Assembly: GCA_016719135.1 (NCBI GenBank)
Contig: JADKAV010000001.1
Location: 124,001 to 188,000 of the forward strand
From: Micrococcales bacterium
GTDB lineage: Bacteria > Actinomycetota > Actinomycetes > S36-B12 > UBA10799
DNA: 64,000 bases
Reading direction: 5' to 3'
The stretch's first letter is position 1. The number at the start of each line of letters is the position of its first letter. Below, piece after piece: positions 9,202 through 19,053 of this stretch. Under the pieces are notes generated by a model. The model saw only the letters and a program-made list of their open reading frames with translations. It did no database searches and had not been told where the DNA came from. Made by a program: the position numbers and the translations under genes.

Positions 9202-10326
9202 CTAGTCGGCGTCCGATCCACCCTCGGCACGACGCTGCGGGCGACGCAGCAGAATGCCTAGAGCCTGCTTCCTGGACGGCTGGGACCACGTGCTGCGGCG
9301 CACCAGCGCCGCCGTGCCGGCCACCGCGGCGTCCAGGGCCAGCGTGGTGGGTTTCTGAGTTGCTCCGGAACGGGGCCGGCGGGCCAGTTCCGCCGGGTCG
9401 CCGATCACCCGCGCGCCACACGCCGCGATCCCGTCGGCGAAGCGCTGACCGGCCTGCTGGGCCTTGTCGGCGGCCCAATCCGGGGTCAGGATCTTCTGCT
9501 CGTCGGGATCCGGGCGACGGGTCTCGACCATGTTCAAGACGATGCCGCGCCGCACCGTGCGGGTGTACTCATCCCAGGTCAGACTGTCAGCCACTTCCTT
9601 GTTGAGCCGGCGCACGAACTCCGCCTCCTGCGCAGTCATCGAACGGTTGGCGATGCTGATCTGGCGAGCGGCGAGCAAGCCCGTCGGCAGATCCAACAGC
9701 GCCTCGAAGGCCGAGAAGATGGCTGTGCGGTCGCCGTCGGGAATCACCACGACATACGTGCGGTCCGCGCCCACCAGATCGACCCACCGCTGGACCTGCG
9801 CGACCTGATCGTGGCGGTACCAGAACCGTTCGGCCTTCGGCGTCCTCTTCTCAGCGAAGACCATCTTGAGGAACTGGTTGTACGGCGCGGTGTAGCCGGC
9901 CTTGAGCCGCTGCTGCCAGGCCGAGGGGAGGATCGCGCCGATGGATCGCAAGGTCACCGCCACGCTGACCCGCTGCGCACCGCCGAGATCCCCGATCATG
10001 GCACCCGCCGTCGCGGGGTCGACGTCGTCGAGGAACTCACTGCTGATCACAGTCCGGCCGTTGTGGCGCGCCTGCTCGACGAGTTCCTCCCAGTGCTTCT
10101 TGGGCACCTCCCGCGCGCCGTCGCCCTGCCAGCCGTACTTGCGCCCGGCGCCGGCCAGGATCGCGCGATGCTGGAAAGTTCCTTCACCCGGATAGAGCAC
10201 CCCGTGCTCGACCAATTGCGCGCGAGCGTCGGCGAGGGCCGCCTGCAGTGCGGTGGTGCCGGTCTTGTGCACTCCGACGTGCAACAGGAGCTCGCCGGCG
10301 GGGATCGGTGCGACCGTGGACGACAT
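9202..10326 (-). CDS. Sulfotransferase-family protein
   Basis: A 374-residue sulfotransferase-like protein. HVGVHKTGTTALQAAL at about residues 15-30 is the 5'-phosphosulfate loop, and VAVTLRSIGAILPSAWQQ in the middle holds the usual 3'-phosphate-binding arginine and serine. The C-terminal 60 residues are basic and variable. It is a tandem paralogue of the frameshifted gene at 7978-9142. Lying inside a glycopolymer locus, it probably sulfates a surface carbohydrate; the acceptor is unknown. I use ATG 10326 rather than the TTG at 10335. Confidence 0.85.
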   Translation of the reverse strand: MSSTVAPIPAGELLLHVGVHKTGTTALQAALADARAQLVEHGVLYPGEGTFQHRAILAGAGRKYGWQGDGAREVPKKHWEELVEQARHNGRTVISSEFLDDVDPATAGAMIGDLGGAQRVSVAVTLRSIGAILPSAWQQRLKAGYTAPYNQFLKMVFAEKRTPKAERFWYRHDQVAQVQRWVDLVGADRTYVVVIPDGDRTAIFSAFEALLDLPTGLLAARQISIANRSMTAQEAEFVRRLNKEVADSLTWDEYTRTVRRGIVLNMVETRRPDPDEQKILTPDWAADKAQQAGQRFADGIAACGARVIGDPAELARRPRSGATQKPTTLALDAAVAGTAALVRRSTWSQPSRKQALGILLRRPQRRAEGGSDAD

Positions 10327-10384
10327 GGGACACAAGTCTATGGACGGATGTGCTGACGTCGATGAGCAGCGCCCGGGTCATGCC

Positions 10385-11842
10385 TCACCGCACCCGGTAC
10401 AACCGCGCCTTCCCGTCGGGCGCCGTCCACACCAACTCGTAGTCAACCAGCGGCAGGGCCTTGCCCTGCTGCTTCCACAGGTCGTAATCCAGTTTGCAGA
10501 ACTCGCAGGTCTCGTCGGTGTCACTGAAGATGAGCACGTAGTCGCCGGCAGCCGGTTTCGCGCCGCGACGGGTGAAGTCGCGCACGTCAACTGTCCTATC
10601 GGCGCTGTTGGCGTAGATCGGCAGAATCCGATAGGTCCGGCCATCGGTCCATACCGTCGCATCGTCGGGCAGAGCCTGCACCGTGCGGTAGGGAAGATCC
10701 CCGCTGGTCGGGTAGAAGGTGGGCTCGGTCGCGACGAAACGCGCGCCGCTGATCACCACAAGCAGGGCCAGCGCACCGGCACCGACGTAGGCCGGCAACC
10801 GCAGCCGGACCGCCACCGCAGCGCACAGCGCGACCGCGGCGATCGTCAAGCCGGGCATGAAGGCCAGCCAGTACCGCGGCACATCCACCCGCACGCTCGG
10901 ACTGCTCGGATCCAGCACCCCGGCCTGCAGGACCAGCAGAGTGGCGGGCAGAACGGCCCAGACGACGTACAGTCCCACCCGGCCGCGCAGAACCAGCCCA
11001 CCGACGATGCCCAGACCGGCGATCAGCAACAGCGTCCAGCCCCACGGCTCCTGTGCCATGGCGATCGGCAGGCGGCTGATGTACCACCATCGCTGGTGTC
11101 CGAGGTAGGCGCCGTCGAGCACCGACGTGGAGTCGTTGAGGTCCGAGCCGGTCAGGACATGCCACTTCGCCCATGGGTCGTCCAGCGTCCACCACGACAG
11201 CAGTACGTCGGCCAGCGCCCACGGCAGTAGCCCGAGCACGACCGCGAGGTAGCCGGACCAGCGTCGGCTCATCCGCCAGATGATCCACGCGAACAGCGGC
11301 CAGGTGAACACCGTCGTCTCCCGCACTTCGAAGGCCCATCCGGCCACCAGACCGGCGCTCACCAGCAACCACACCCGGTCGCGCTCGCGCGCCAGTAGGA
11401 CCAGGATCAGGGTCAGGCCGTTGAGCGCCACCGCCATGAGGTCCGGGTAGCCACGGCTCAGGTTCAACAGCGTGAGCGGTTGGGCGACGAAAACCACAAC
11501 GGTCAGTGCTGCGATCAGCGGTGGTCCCACCCACCTGGCCAGACCGTAGACGACGGCCACCACCAGCGTCGTCGCCAAGAACGCGAAGGCGTAGAAGGTC
11601 GGCAACGTCGGTCCGAACACCGCTCCCACCGGGATCAGTGGCACGATGATCCCCCAGCGGGTCAATCCTGACGGAATCCACTGATGGGTGCCGAAGTTGA
11701 GTGCGGCCTGGGCGTAATGCCACGGATCCGAGGTCACCAGCACCGTGCGCGACAGCCACGCGATGGCCAAGGTCACGGTGACCAGCAGAACCATCACGGG
11801 GATATCCACGCGGGTCCGCCAGGGCTCAGCGCAGCGCTGCAT
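10385..11842 (-). CDS. Multi-pass membrane protein, GT-C glycosyltransferase-like
   Basis: A 485-residue protein with about ten hydrophobic segments and an extracytoplasmic C-terminal domain of about 110 residues. The first loop contains TSDPWHYAQAALNF, where DPWHY resembles the acidic motif of polyprenyl-phosphate-sugar-dependent GT-C enzymes. NLSRGYPDLMAV and VRVDVPRYWLAFMPG are further family-like segments. It probably transfers a lipid-linked sugar outside the membrane. Its start overlaps the end of the upstream GT2-TagF fusion gene by 17 bases, so the two are likely coupled. The exact family is uncertain. Confidence 0.75.
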   Translation of the reverse strand: MQRCAEPWRTRVDIPVMVLLVTVTLAIAWLSRTVLVTSDPWHYAQAALNFGTHQWIPSGLTRWGIIVPLIPVGAVFGPTLPTFYAFAFLATTLVVAVVYGLARWVGPPLIAALTVVVFVAQPLTLLNLSRGYPDLMAVALNGLTLILVLLARERDRVWLLVSAGLVAGWAFEVRETTVFTWPLFAWIIWRMSRRWSGYLAVVLGLLPWALADVLLSWWTLDDPWAKWHVLTGSDLNDSTSVLDGAYLGHQRWWYISRLPIAMAQEPWGWTLLLIAGLGIVGGLVLRGRVGLYVVWAVLPATLLVLQAGVLDPSSPSVRVDVPRYWLAFMPGLTIAAVALCAAVAVRLRLPAYVGAGALALLVVISGARFVATEPTFYPTSGDLPYRTVQALPDDATVWTDGRTYRILPIYANSADRTVDVRDFTRRGAKPAAGDYVLIFSDTDETCEFCKLDYDLWKQQGKALPLVDYELVWTAPDGKARLYRVR

Positions 11843-14800
11843 CGATCACTCGGGCCGCGGCGTTGCCGTCCTCCCAGGCGCAGAAACGCTGCCGGAAGCG
11901 CGCGTAGGCGTCTGCGTACTGCGTCTGCACGTCGGCTAGCGCGTCGAGCGCGGACACGACCTCTGACGATGTCCGGCAGATCGGTCCCGGCGGGTCCTCG
12001 GTCAGGTCGAAGTAGAGACCCCGCACCCGGTCGCGGTAGTCGTCGAGGTCCCATGTGAAGAACAGCATGGGCCGACCGGTGTTCACGTAGTCGAACATGA
12101 CCGAGGAGTAGTCGGTGATCAGCACGTCGGCGATCAGATAGAGGTCCGCGATGTCCGGGTAGGACGAGACGTTACGCACGAATCCGCCTGCCGCCGGGAT
12201 CCCGGCCCTGGTCGCGAGCAGGTGGTGCCCACGCAGCAGCAGCACGTGCGTGGAGCCGAAACGCTCCCGCAGTGCGTCGACATTGAGCTTGAGGTCGAAG
12301 ATGTACCGGCCCCGGTCGTCGTAACGGTCGTCGCGCCAGGTCGGGGCGTAGAGAATCACCTTCTGCTGGTCTGACAACCCCAGCCGCGCCCGGGCAGCTT
12401 GCGCCCTGGCAACCCGTTCGGGGCGGTAGAAGATGTCGTTTCGCGGATACCCGGTCGCAAGCACCCGGGCCGGATCCATCTGGAAGGCGCGGGTCATGAT
12501 CTCGGAGCTGTAGGCATTGGGGCTGACCAGGAAGTCCCACTTGTCCGCCTCGTGCGCGAAGGTCTCCAGGTAACCCTTGCGTGCGAAGTTGACCTTCTCG
12601 ATGTCCTGGCCGACCTTCTTCAGCGGCGTCCCGTGCCAGGTCTGCAGGTACGTCTGCTGCTCGCGTTTGACGTAACTGGGGTCGATGGAATCATTGGCGA
12701 CGACCCACCGGGAACGTGCCAGCAGGTCGTAGTACTCGGGGCTGAAACGCAGCACCGTGCGCACCCCGCGGGGCATCCGCACGCTGTGGTCGCGCACGAC
12801 CCAGATGCGCTTGCGGCGGTCCCGGCGGCGCTGCAACTCTTCGTCGATCGCCCGCAGATTGTCGCTGTACTGCTTGCCCTTCCAGTTCTCGAACAAGATC
12901 GTCCGGCGCACCCACTTGCGCCGACGCTTGGGGTAGTAGTCATCGATGATCTGCTTGCGGCCGTGCAGACCCGGGGGCCGGATGTCCCCGGCAGGGTCGA
13001 TCTGCAGGTAGGCGGTGGCACTGCGGCGGGCACGCAGGGCGACCTTGACCCCGTCGATGTCCTGCCAGTCCGGGCCGAACATCGACTCGCGGGTCGCCTG
13101 GGCCACGTGCACGGGGGTGTCGTCCTGGGTCGACAGGCTCCACCGTCCAGCGGGCAGGTGACGGATGCCATCGACGGTCGCGTCATCCTCAGCTGGCAGC
13201 AGGACTCGCCAGCCATCCCCGTCAACGCTGGGGCGGTACTCACTGCGCACACCATTGCGGTTCTCCAGGGCCAGGGTGCGCAGATCGCCGGCACGGTCTC
13301 CGGACAGCAGCAGGCCTCCGCGCGTCAGCTTGCTGGCCAGCAGCCGCGGGCGGGGGTCGCGCCGGGTGACGACCACACCACCGGTGATCCCTGCCCGTGC
13401 GTAGTACTCGTCATCCCAGGTGGCCAGTACCTCGCAGGTGTCGGGATGCAGAACCGCCGGCTGCGGCTCGTCGCCGTCGCGCTGCAGCAGGATGTCGAAT
13501 TCGATCTGGCTGAGCGACTCCAGCGGTGGCATGCGGGACAGGTCGAGGTCCACCGACGTCGAGTGCGGCGCTGAGACCTCTTCCATGTCGTCACGACGGC
13601 GCGCCAGCACGGTCGTCCCCGCCACAGCCCGATCGAAGTGGACTCGCAGGTGTTGTGGGCCTGGGACCTCCACCCGGGTGACCAAAGGCTGCTCGGGGTA
13701 GACGGCGATGCCCAGGTTCTCACCACGCCAGCGGACGACTGCGATCCGTCCGTCGGGCAGAGTCACCCGCTTGGGCAACTGCGCGGCCCCGTCGTAGGTC
13801 CCGGCCAGCGGTACGCGCCGCCTCCCGCCGGGTGCGGTGACGTCCACATCACAACGCAGCAGCCCTTCAGCGGGCAGGTTCTCGAAGGGCACGGTGAAGG
13901 ACAGGCCGACGTTGTCGTAGGTGACGTCAGAGGCGAGTTCCCGCGCGGTCAGGTCCTCACGATTGTGCCATTTGACCGGCACCCCGAACGGCTCGTCGCC
14001 GCCGACCACCCGGATCCGCAGTTTGCGCTGCTGGGCGTCGCCGGAGTCGATGTTCTGCAGGTACGCATAACCGGCCACCGACAGGCCCTCAGCGGTCCAT
14101 TCGACGCGCTCCACCTCGGAGGCGACCGGCTGCGCCTTACCCCACACGTACAGGTCGTCGGGGTATCCGGGCTTGTCGAGGAACGGCAGATCGGCGTAGG
14201 TGGCACCGTCGCGCACGATCGTGCGCCGAAGTGCGTACGGGTCGCGCTCGAATTCCAGTAGCTCGAGCAACTCCTCATGGCGGTCCTGCGCGATCAGCCA
14301 GTAACGCAGTCGGTCGCGGGGTTCGAGTTCCTCCAGAACGTCCGGGGTCGTCGCCCGGACGAAGGCCCCCACCCGTTCGCGGAAGAGCCGCTGATACTGC
14401 GCATCAGCCTCGGGGTAGTACGGCGTATACAGCGGGACGTCGAAGGTCAGCACCTTGCGGTCGTAGACCCGCTTGAGCGCCTCCTCACCGTGCAGCAACT
14501 GCTCCGCCCCATCAATCGCATCCATGCGGTCGCGCAGATTGCCGATCTCGAACCGGCGCTGCGTGATGGATGCGTCAGAGTCGATGCGCCGGCGCCACCA
14601 GTACACCGGCGCTTTGAGGACGTCGACCGATGTCGCCCGCACATGCGCGGCGATCATCACCGGGATGTCCTCGTATGTCACGCCGGGGGTGAAGTGCAGG
14701 TCGGACTCGTGCCAGAACTGCGTGCGGAACACCTTGTTCCACGAGGTGGTGTCGTACATCAGACTGGGGGTCGACCGGATGGTGGTCCGCAGTTTGGCGG

Positions 14801-15209
14801 CGAGGATCGCGTTGCGGTGCGGACCGCTGGGGGTCAGATGCACGCCGTCGTAACGCAGCACATCGCCGGCGGCGAAGTCCGACCCGGTCTTCTGCAGCGA
14901 GTGGATGAGGATCCGGAAGGCGTCGGGCGGGACGACATCGTCACCGTCCACGAAGGCCAGGTACTGCTCGGTCACGTGGCGCAGACCCAGTTCCCGGGCA
15001 CCCCCCGGACCGCTTCCGGGGCCGATGACGACCGTCCAGCCCGGGTTGTTCGTTGCATACGATTCGCAGATAGCTCCGGTGTCGTCGCTGGAACCGTCAT
15101 TGACCAGGATCACCTGAGTGGGCGAGAGTTCCTGCGCTATCAGGGAATCCAGGCAGGCGGGTAGGAACTCCGCCACGTCATGGCAGGCGACGACAACGCT
15201 GAGCCCCAT
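11826..15209 (-). CDS. GT2 glycosyltransferase fused to CDP-glycerol glycerophosphotransferase
   Basis: A 1127-residue bifunctional protein. Residues 1 to about 280 are a GT2 domain (MGLSVVVACHDVAEFL, VNDGSSDDTGA, FVDGDDVVPPDAF). The middle, about 290-700, is a beta-rich region I cannot assign. Residues from about 715 to the end are a TagB/F-like domain (QTWHGTPLKKVGQD, LYAPTWRDDRYDDRG, LLRGHHLL, YLIADVLITDYSSVMFDY) with the expected histidines and DYSS. It could build a polymer of alternating sugar and alcohol phosphate. ATG 15209 begins the GT2 fold; the frame is open to 15320 but that extension is low-complexity. Confidence 0.88.
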   Translation of the reverse strand: MGLSVVVACHDVAEFLPACLDSLIAQELSPTQVILVNDGSSDDTGAICESYATNNPGWTVVIGPGSGPGGARELGLRHVTEQYLAFVDGDDVVPPDAFRILIHSLQKTGSDFAAGDVLRYDGVHLTPSGPHRNAILAAKLRTTIRSTPSLMYDTTSWNKVFRTQFWHESDLHFTPGVTYEDIPVMIAAHVRATSVDVLKAPVYWWRRRIDSDASITQRRFEIGNLRDRMDAIDGAEQLLHGEEALKRVYDRKVLTFDVPLYTPYYPEADAQYQRLFRERVGAFVRATTPDVLEELEPRDRLRYWLIAQDRHEELLELLEFERDPYALRRTIVRDGATYADLPFLDKPGYPDDLYVWGKAQPVASEVERVEWTAEGLSVAGYAYLQNIDSGDAQQRKLRIRVVGGDEPFGVPVKWHNREDLTARELASDVTYDNVGLSFTVPFENLPAEGLLRCDVDVTAPGGRRRVPLAGTYDGAAQLPKRVTLPDGRIAVVRWRGENLGIAVYPEQPLVTRVEVPGPQHLRVHFDRAVAGTTVLARRRDDMEEVSAPHSTSVDLDLSRMPPLESLSQIEFDILLQRDGDEPQPAVLHPDTCEVLATWDDEYYARAGITGGVVVTRRDPRPRLLASKLTRGGLLLSGDRAGDLRTLALENRNGVRSEYRPSVDGDGWRVLLPAEDDATVDGIRHLPAGRWSLSTQDDTPVHVAQATRESMFGPDWQDIDGVKVALRARRSATAYLQIDPAGDIRPPGLHGRKQIIDDYYPKRRRKWVRRTILFENWKGKQYSDNLRAIDEELQRRRDRRKRIWVVRDHSVRMPRGVRTVLRFSPEYYDLLARSRWVVANDSIDPSYVKREQQTYLQTWHGTPLKKVGQDIEKVNFARKGYLETFAHEADKWDFLVSPNAYSSEIMTRAFQMDPARVLATGYPRNDIFYRPERVARAQAARARLGLSDQQKVILYAPTWRDDRYDDRGRYIFDLKLNVDALRERFGSTHVLLLRGHHLLATRAGIPAAGGFVRNVSSYPDIADLYLIADVLITDYSSVMFDYVNTGRPMLFFTWDLDDYRDRVRGLYFDLTEDPPGPICRTSSEVVSALDALADVQTQYADAYARFRQRFCAWEDGNAAARVIDAALR

Positions 15210-15240
15210 CTGTTCGACTCTAGCGGCTGCCTGCGACGGC

Positions 15241-16287
15241 TCAGGGACGGCGCACGCCGGCACCGGTCGTGTCCGGGACACCGGCCACCCGACGTCCCAC
15301 GACCGCCCAATACGTGGCAATGGCCTTCTGCCATCCGGCGGGGACGGACATGCCGAATCGAGCAGGTGGGTCGAGGGCGACGCTGAGGTGCGAAAGCAGT
15401 TCAGCGTCGGACCGCATGCGGCTGCCCTGGATCCGGTTTCGCCGGTGCCGCAGGTAGTTCCGGTGGCCGGCCAGCCAGCGCCAGCCGGCTACCTTCTGCC
15501 TCAGCCAGCCCTCACGGCGACTGCGTGCCAGCACCGCCAATTCCGCGGCGACCAGCAGCGGAGCCATGCCGGCAAGGGTCCGTGCACTGTAGGTCGTGGT
15601 CACGGTGATCAGGCGGTTACGTTCCACCAACTCCATCTTGTTGGGGTTGCGCGAGAAGTCGTAGTGGTGGTGCGCCCGGGCCGTGGACAGCACCCGGACG
15701 CTACCTGCGCCCAGCCTGGCACGCAGCGACAGATCGACGTCCTCGCCGTACATGAAATACGCCGGGTCCATTCCGCCCAGCCACAAGTACAGCGACCTGC
15801 GCGCAGCGAATACGGCACCGGACACGCTGGCCCGTTCACCGCTGACCGCTTCTGACACGTCGTGGCCGTAGCCGCCGGCCCAGGAGAACCCGACCAGGTG
15901 CACCGGGTTACCCCAGGAGTTGACGACCCCGGGCTCGTCTGCGAGCAGAACCGTCGCCCCTGCGAGCGCCACCCCGGGATCAGACAGCTCGCCGTGAAGC
16001 AGAGCCAGGCAATCGGGCTCCACGAACGCATCACTGTTGACGAAGACGACCGTCGATCCGCTCGCCGCCTGAACGCCGAGGTTGCACCCACGCGCGAAAC
16101 CGGTGTTCTCACCTGGTTCCAGCACGACCACCTCAGGGTCCAGACCGGCGCAGGCGGGGCTGCCGTTGTCGACCACGATCACCTCGACGTGCACACCCTC
16201 GCTGGCCCTGATCGCCGCCACCACTTCGGCCAGGTGCGGCTCGGGCCCATACGCGCAGATCACGGCGCTGACCTCGGGGACCGTCAC
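15241..16287 (-). CDS. Family 2 glycosyltransferase
   Basis: A 348-residue rhamnosyltransferase-like GT2: SAVICAYG, VIVVDNGSP, ENTGFARGCNLG, FVNSDAFVEPDCLAL, then SGAVFAARRSLYLWLGGMD and MYGEDVDLSLRARLGAG. This order is typical of WbbL-like enzymes, which add a deoxysugar to lipid-linked intermediates; the sugar is inferred only. GTG 16287 overlaps the stop of the upstream GT2 gene by four bases (GTGA). The frame is open much further upstream, but that part overlaps the neighbour and reads as a shadow. It precedes the GT2-TagF fusion by 31 bases. Confidence 0.88.
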   Translation of the reverse strand: MTVPEVSAVICAYGPEPHLAEVVAAIRASEGVHVEVIVVDNGSPACAGLDPEVVVLEPGENTGFARGCNLGVQAASGSTVVFVNSDAFVEPDCLALLHGELSDPGVALAGATVLLADEPGVVNSWGNPVHLVGFSWAGGYGHDVSEAVSGERASVSGAVFAARRSLYLWLGGMDPAYFMYGEDVDLSLRARLGAGSVRVLSTARAHHHYDFSRNPNKMELVERNRLITVTTTYSARTLAGMAPLLVAAELAVLARSRREGWLRQKVAGWRWLAGHRNYLRHRRNRIQGSRMRSDAELLSHLSVALDPPARFGMSVPAGWQKAIATYWAVVGRRVAGVPDTTGAGVRRP

Positions 16288-17276
16288 GGACGCAGATCCT
16301 TCGGACTGGTCAGGAATCCGACCCCCCAGCTCATGTGCATTGTGGCCAGGGCGATCGGCACCCTGCGACGTACCCTTGCAGACTCGTGGGTGCTGATGGC
16401 CGCTCCCCCGACGCCGGTTCCGGCCACATAGGCCGCGGCCGGAACCAGACCCAGCCACGCCCAGCGCGACCCGGCGATCCTGGCGGCGGTGGCCCCCGCT
16501 AGACCCGATGTGATCACCGCAACCGCCACGGGTGCAGCCAGGTAGCGCAGACTCACGGTCTCGCGGTGCTGGCGCATGATCTCCCGGCGCCACCTCCCGT
16601 AGTGCAGATACTGCTTGGCCAGCGCTTTCACCGACGAGCGCGGCCGGTAGGTCACCTGCATCGCAGGGGTGAACCAGACCAGCCCCCCGGTCTGCCGGAT
16701 CCGGTGATTCATCTCCCAGTCCTGGGCCCGCACGTAGGCCTCGTCGTATCCGCCCACCCGTTCCAGGGCCGAGCGTTTGAAGGCGCCCAGGTAGACCGTC
16801 AACGCCGGTCCCTCTTGCCCGCCGGTGTGGAACGATGCGGACCCGACTCCCAAGCGTGAGCGCATCGCGCAGGCGACGGCGCGTTCAAAATCCGTGCTGC
16901 CTTCTGCGGCCATCACGCCACCGACGTTGTCAGCATCGGTGCGCTCAAGCACCGCCACCGCCGCACGCACATAGTCCGGCGGCAGCAAGGCGTGTCCGTC
17001 CACCCGCACCACGATCGGCGCGTCGGTGGCTGCCAGTGCCGCGTTGAGACCCGCCGGTGTCTTGCCTGTGGGATTGGGTACGAGCCGCACACGCGGGTCC
17101 TCGGTGTGCAGGACAGAAGCGACCTCGTCGGTCCGGTCGGTCGAAGGGCCCAGCGCAAGGGCGATCTGCAGTTCCCCGGGGTAGTCCTGGGCCGCGATGG
17201 CGGCCACGGCTTCGGCCAGGTGCCTCTCTTCGTTGAGCACCGGCATGATCACGGCCACGGGCGGGTACTGGTCCAT
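16284..17276 (-). CDS. Membrane-associated family 2 glycosyltransferase (ExoA-like)
   Basis: A 330-residue protein. The N-terminal 230 residues are a GT2 domain (VAVIMPVLNEERHLAEAV, PNPTGKTPAGLNAALA, VVRVDGHALLPPDY, DWEMNHRIRQTGG). The last 90 residues contain two or three hydrophobic segments. This layout matches succinoglycan ExoA-like enzymes, which act on lipid-linked acceptors. I prefer ATG 17276, next to GGAGG, over the adjacent GTG 17279. It heads a four-gene minus-strand run (this gene, GT2, GT2-TagF fusion, GT-C-like protein) and is divergent from an LCP gene. Confidence 0.87.
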   Translation of the reverse strand: MDQYPPVAVIMPVLNEERHLAEAVAAIAAQDYPGELQIALALGPSTDRTDEVASVLHTEDPRVRLVPNPTGKTPAGLNAALAATDAPIVVRVDGHALLPPDYVRAAVAVLERTDADNVGGVMAAEGSTDFERAVACAMRSRLGVGSASFHTGGQEGPALTVYLGAFKRSALERVGGYDEAYVRAQDWEMNHRIRQTGGLVWFTPAMQVTYRPRSSVKALAKQYLHYGRWRREIMRQHRETVSLRYLAAPVAVAVITSGLAGATAARIAGSRWAWLGLVPAAAYVAGTGVGGAAISTHESARVRRRVPIALATMHMSWGVGFLTSPKDLRP

Positions 17277-17463
17277 CACCTCCGACCGTATCGGCGTTCG
17301 GGTCGCTCACCTGGTTCGGGCCGGGCTTCCGCTTGCCTGAGGTGCGGCTGTGCAGACACCGAACGAAGGTCCACACCGATGACCGGGACACGGACTGTCA
17401 GGTTGCGGGGGAAATCGACGCTGCGAAGTTACCGTGGAATCCGTTCGATCGAAGGGGTTCCCT

Positions 17464-18810
17464 GTGCCGTTGCGTCGTCATGCGCGTCTGATTGCCGCGC
17501 TAACCGCAGGTGCGATCCTTGCCAGCAGCGGCGCAGCCTGGGCGACAGTGCAGCACTATGCGGGACAGGTGCAGCGCATCGACGCCTTCGGTGAGCAGCG
17601 CAGCGCTCCAGCCAGTGGGGAACCCCTGACGTTCCTGGTGGTCGGCTCCGACAGCCGAGAGGGTCTGTCCGATCGGCAGGTACGCCGCCTGCACACCGGC
17701 TGGGACGTGTACGGCCAGCGCACCGACACCATGATGCTCGCGCACCTGAGCCGCGACGGCCGCGTGAGTGTGGTGAGCCTGCCGCGCGACTCCCTGGTCA
17801 CCATCCCGGCCCACGTCGACGAGAACGGGCAGCAGAAGGGCAGCTCCGAGGAGAAACTCAACAGCGCCTACGCATACGGCGGTGCGCCCCTGCTGGTGAA
17901 AACGGTCGAGCAGGCCAGCGGGTTGACGATCGACCACTACCTCGAGGTGAGTTTCGCGGGCTTCGTCAAGATGGTCAACGCCATCGACGGGGTGGACGTG
18001 TGCACCCCTGCGGAGATCTACGACCCGCCGTCCGGCCTGCAACTGCCTGCCGGACGTTCCACCCTCAAAGGCCGCGACGCCCTGGCATACGTCCGAGCGC
18101 GCGAGTTCGATCCAACCGCGGACATCGGCCGTATGAAGCGGCAGCAGAGTTTCGTGGCCAGCATGGTCAACAAGGCCTCGAGTTCCGCGGTGCTGCTGGA
18201 TCCCGCCCGTGCCACCGGGTTCGTCAATGCAGTGCTGGCGAGCATGCGCGTGGACCAGAGCCTGGACAACTCACAGGTCCTCGAACTCACCCGTCGCCTG
18301 GCGCAACTGAATCCCTCGCAAGTCACGTTCCGCACGGTTCCGGTGACCGGGGAGCGATCGATGGGCGCCATCGGCAACGTGGTCACATGGGACGGGCCGG
18401 GATCTTCCGACCTGTTCACTGCACTGCGCAACGACACCCCGATCCCGGACAAGCCTTCTGCCCCGCGCGTCAAGGTGGGTCCTGGGGATATCCGGGTTCA
18501 ATTGCTGGGGACCGGCGACCTGGCCACGAACGCGACTGAGGATTTCGACGCCGCTGGCTACTACCTGGTCGGCCCCCCGGTTGCGGGGACTCTGACGGCG
18601 ACCACGATCGAATACGACCCCGGATACAACGTGTCGTTGAAGACGCTCAAGGCCGCCCTGCCGGATGCGCAAACAGTGGCAGTTCCGGGACTGGGGTCGA
18701 CATTCCGTGTGTCGATCGGCGCGGACTACGCCGGCGTGACGCAGGTCTCGGTCAAAGACCCGACGGCACCGGACGCGCCCCGCACTGCGGCCAGCGACAT
18801 CTGCAGCTAG
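17464..18810 (+). CDS. LytR-CpsA-Psr (LCP) family ligase with LytR_C domain
   Basis: The second LCP protein of the locus, 448 residues. A signal anchor lies at about 9-28, the LCP core at about 52-235 (FLVVGSDSREG, SLPRDSLVTIP, YVRAREFDPTADIGRMKRQQ) and a LytR_C-like domain at about 340-430. It should attach the locus polymer to peptidoglycan outside the membrane. GTG 17464 is preceded by GAAGGGG at 17451-17457; an ATG at 17434 in the same frame lacks such a site. It differs clearly from the LCP at 790, so two polymers or two linkage steps may be handled. Confidence 0.9.
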   Translation: MPLRRHARLIAALTAGAILASSGAAWATVQHYAGQVQRIDAFGEQRSAPASGEPLTFLVVGSDSREGLSDRQVRRLHTGWDVYGQRTDTMMLAHLSRDGRVSVVSLPRDSLVTIPAHVDENGQQKGSSEEKLNSAYAYGGAPLLVKTVEQASGLTIDHYLEVSFAGFVKMVNAIDGVDVCTPAEIYDPPSGLQLPAGRSTLKGRDALAYVRAREFDPTADIGRMKRQQSFVASMVNKASSSAVLLDPARATGFVNAVLASMRVDQSLDNSQVLELTRRLAQLNPSQVTFRTVPVTGERSMGAIGNVVTWDGPGSSDLFTALRNDTPIPDKPSAPRVKVGPGDIRVQLLGTGDLATNATEDFDAAGYYLVGPPVAGTLTATTIEYDPGYNVSLKTLKAALPDAQTVAVPGLGSTFRVSIGADYAGVTQVSVKDPTAPDAPRTAASDICS

Positions 18811-19053
18811 AACGCTGGGGGAAGCCGCGGCCTGCCCGGCGCGTCTTAGATGTCGTGCGGAAGGCCCGTGCCCACCACACACCCGTCATCGCGCTCGCAT
18901 CGACCGTCTTCACCAATGGCCCGCTCTGGGCACGGCGTCACCGTGACGCAGTGCGCCCCCCAAATGATCTTCCGGGCAGCCCAAAGCCATATGGGTGGTC
19001 TGCTGGGTCGGGCATCAGGTGGCGCGCAGTGGCCGGGCATAGCCGGCCTGTTC
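18811..19053. other. Convergent intergenic region
   Basis: These 243 bases separate the LCP gene from the 3' end of the broken HNH gene. Open frames on both strands have no recognisable domain. I see no clear terminator hairpin or repeat. Confidence 0.3.

Noticed and set aside
10253..11230. Plus-strand open frame opposite the GT-C-like gene
   Set aside because: It lacks protein-like features and lies over an obvious membrane protein on the other strand.
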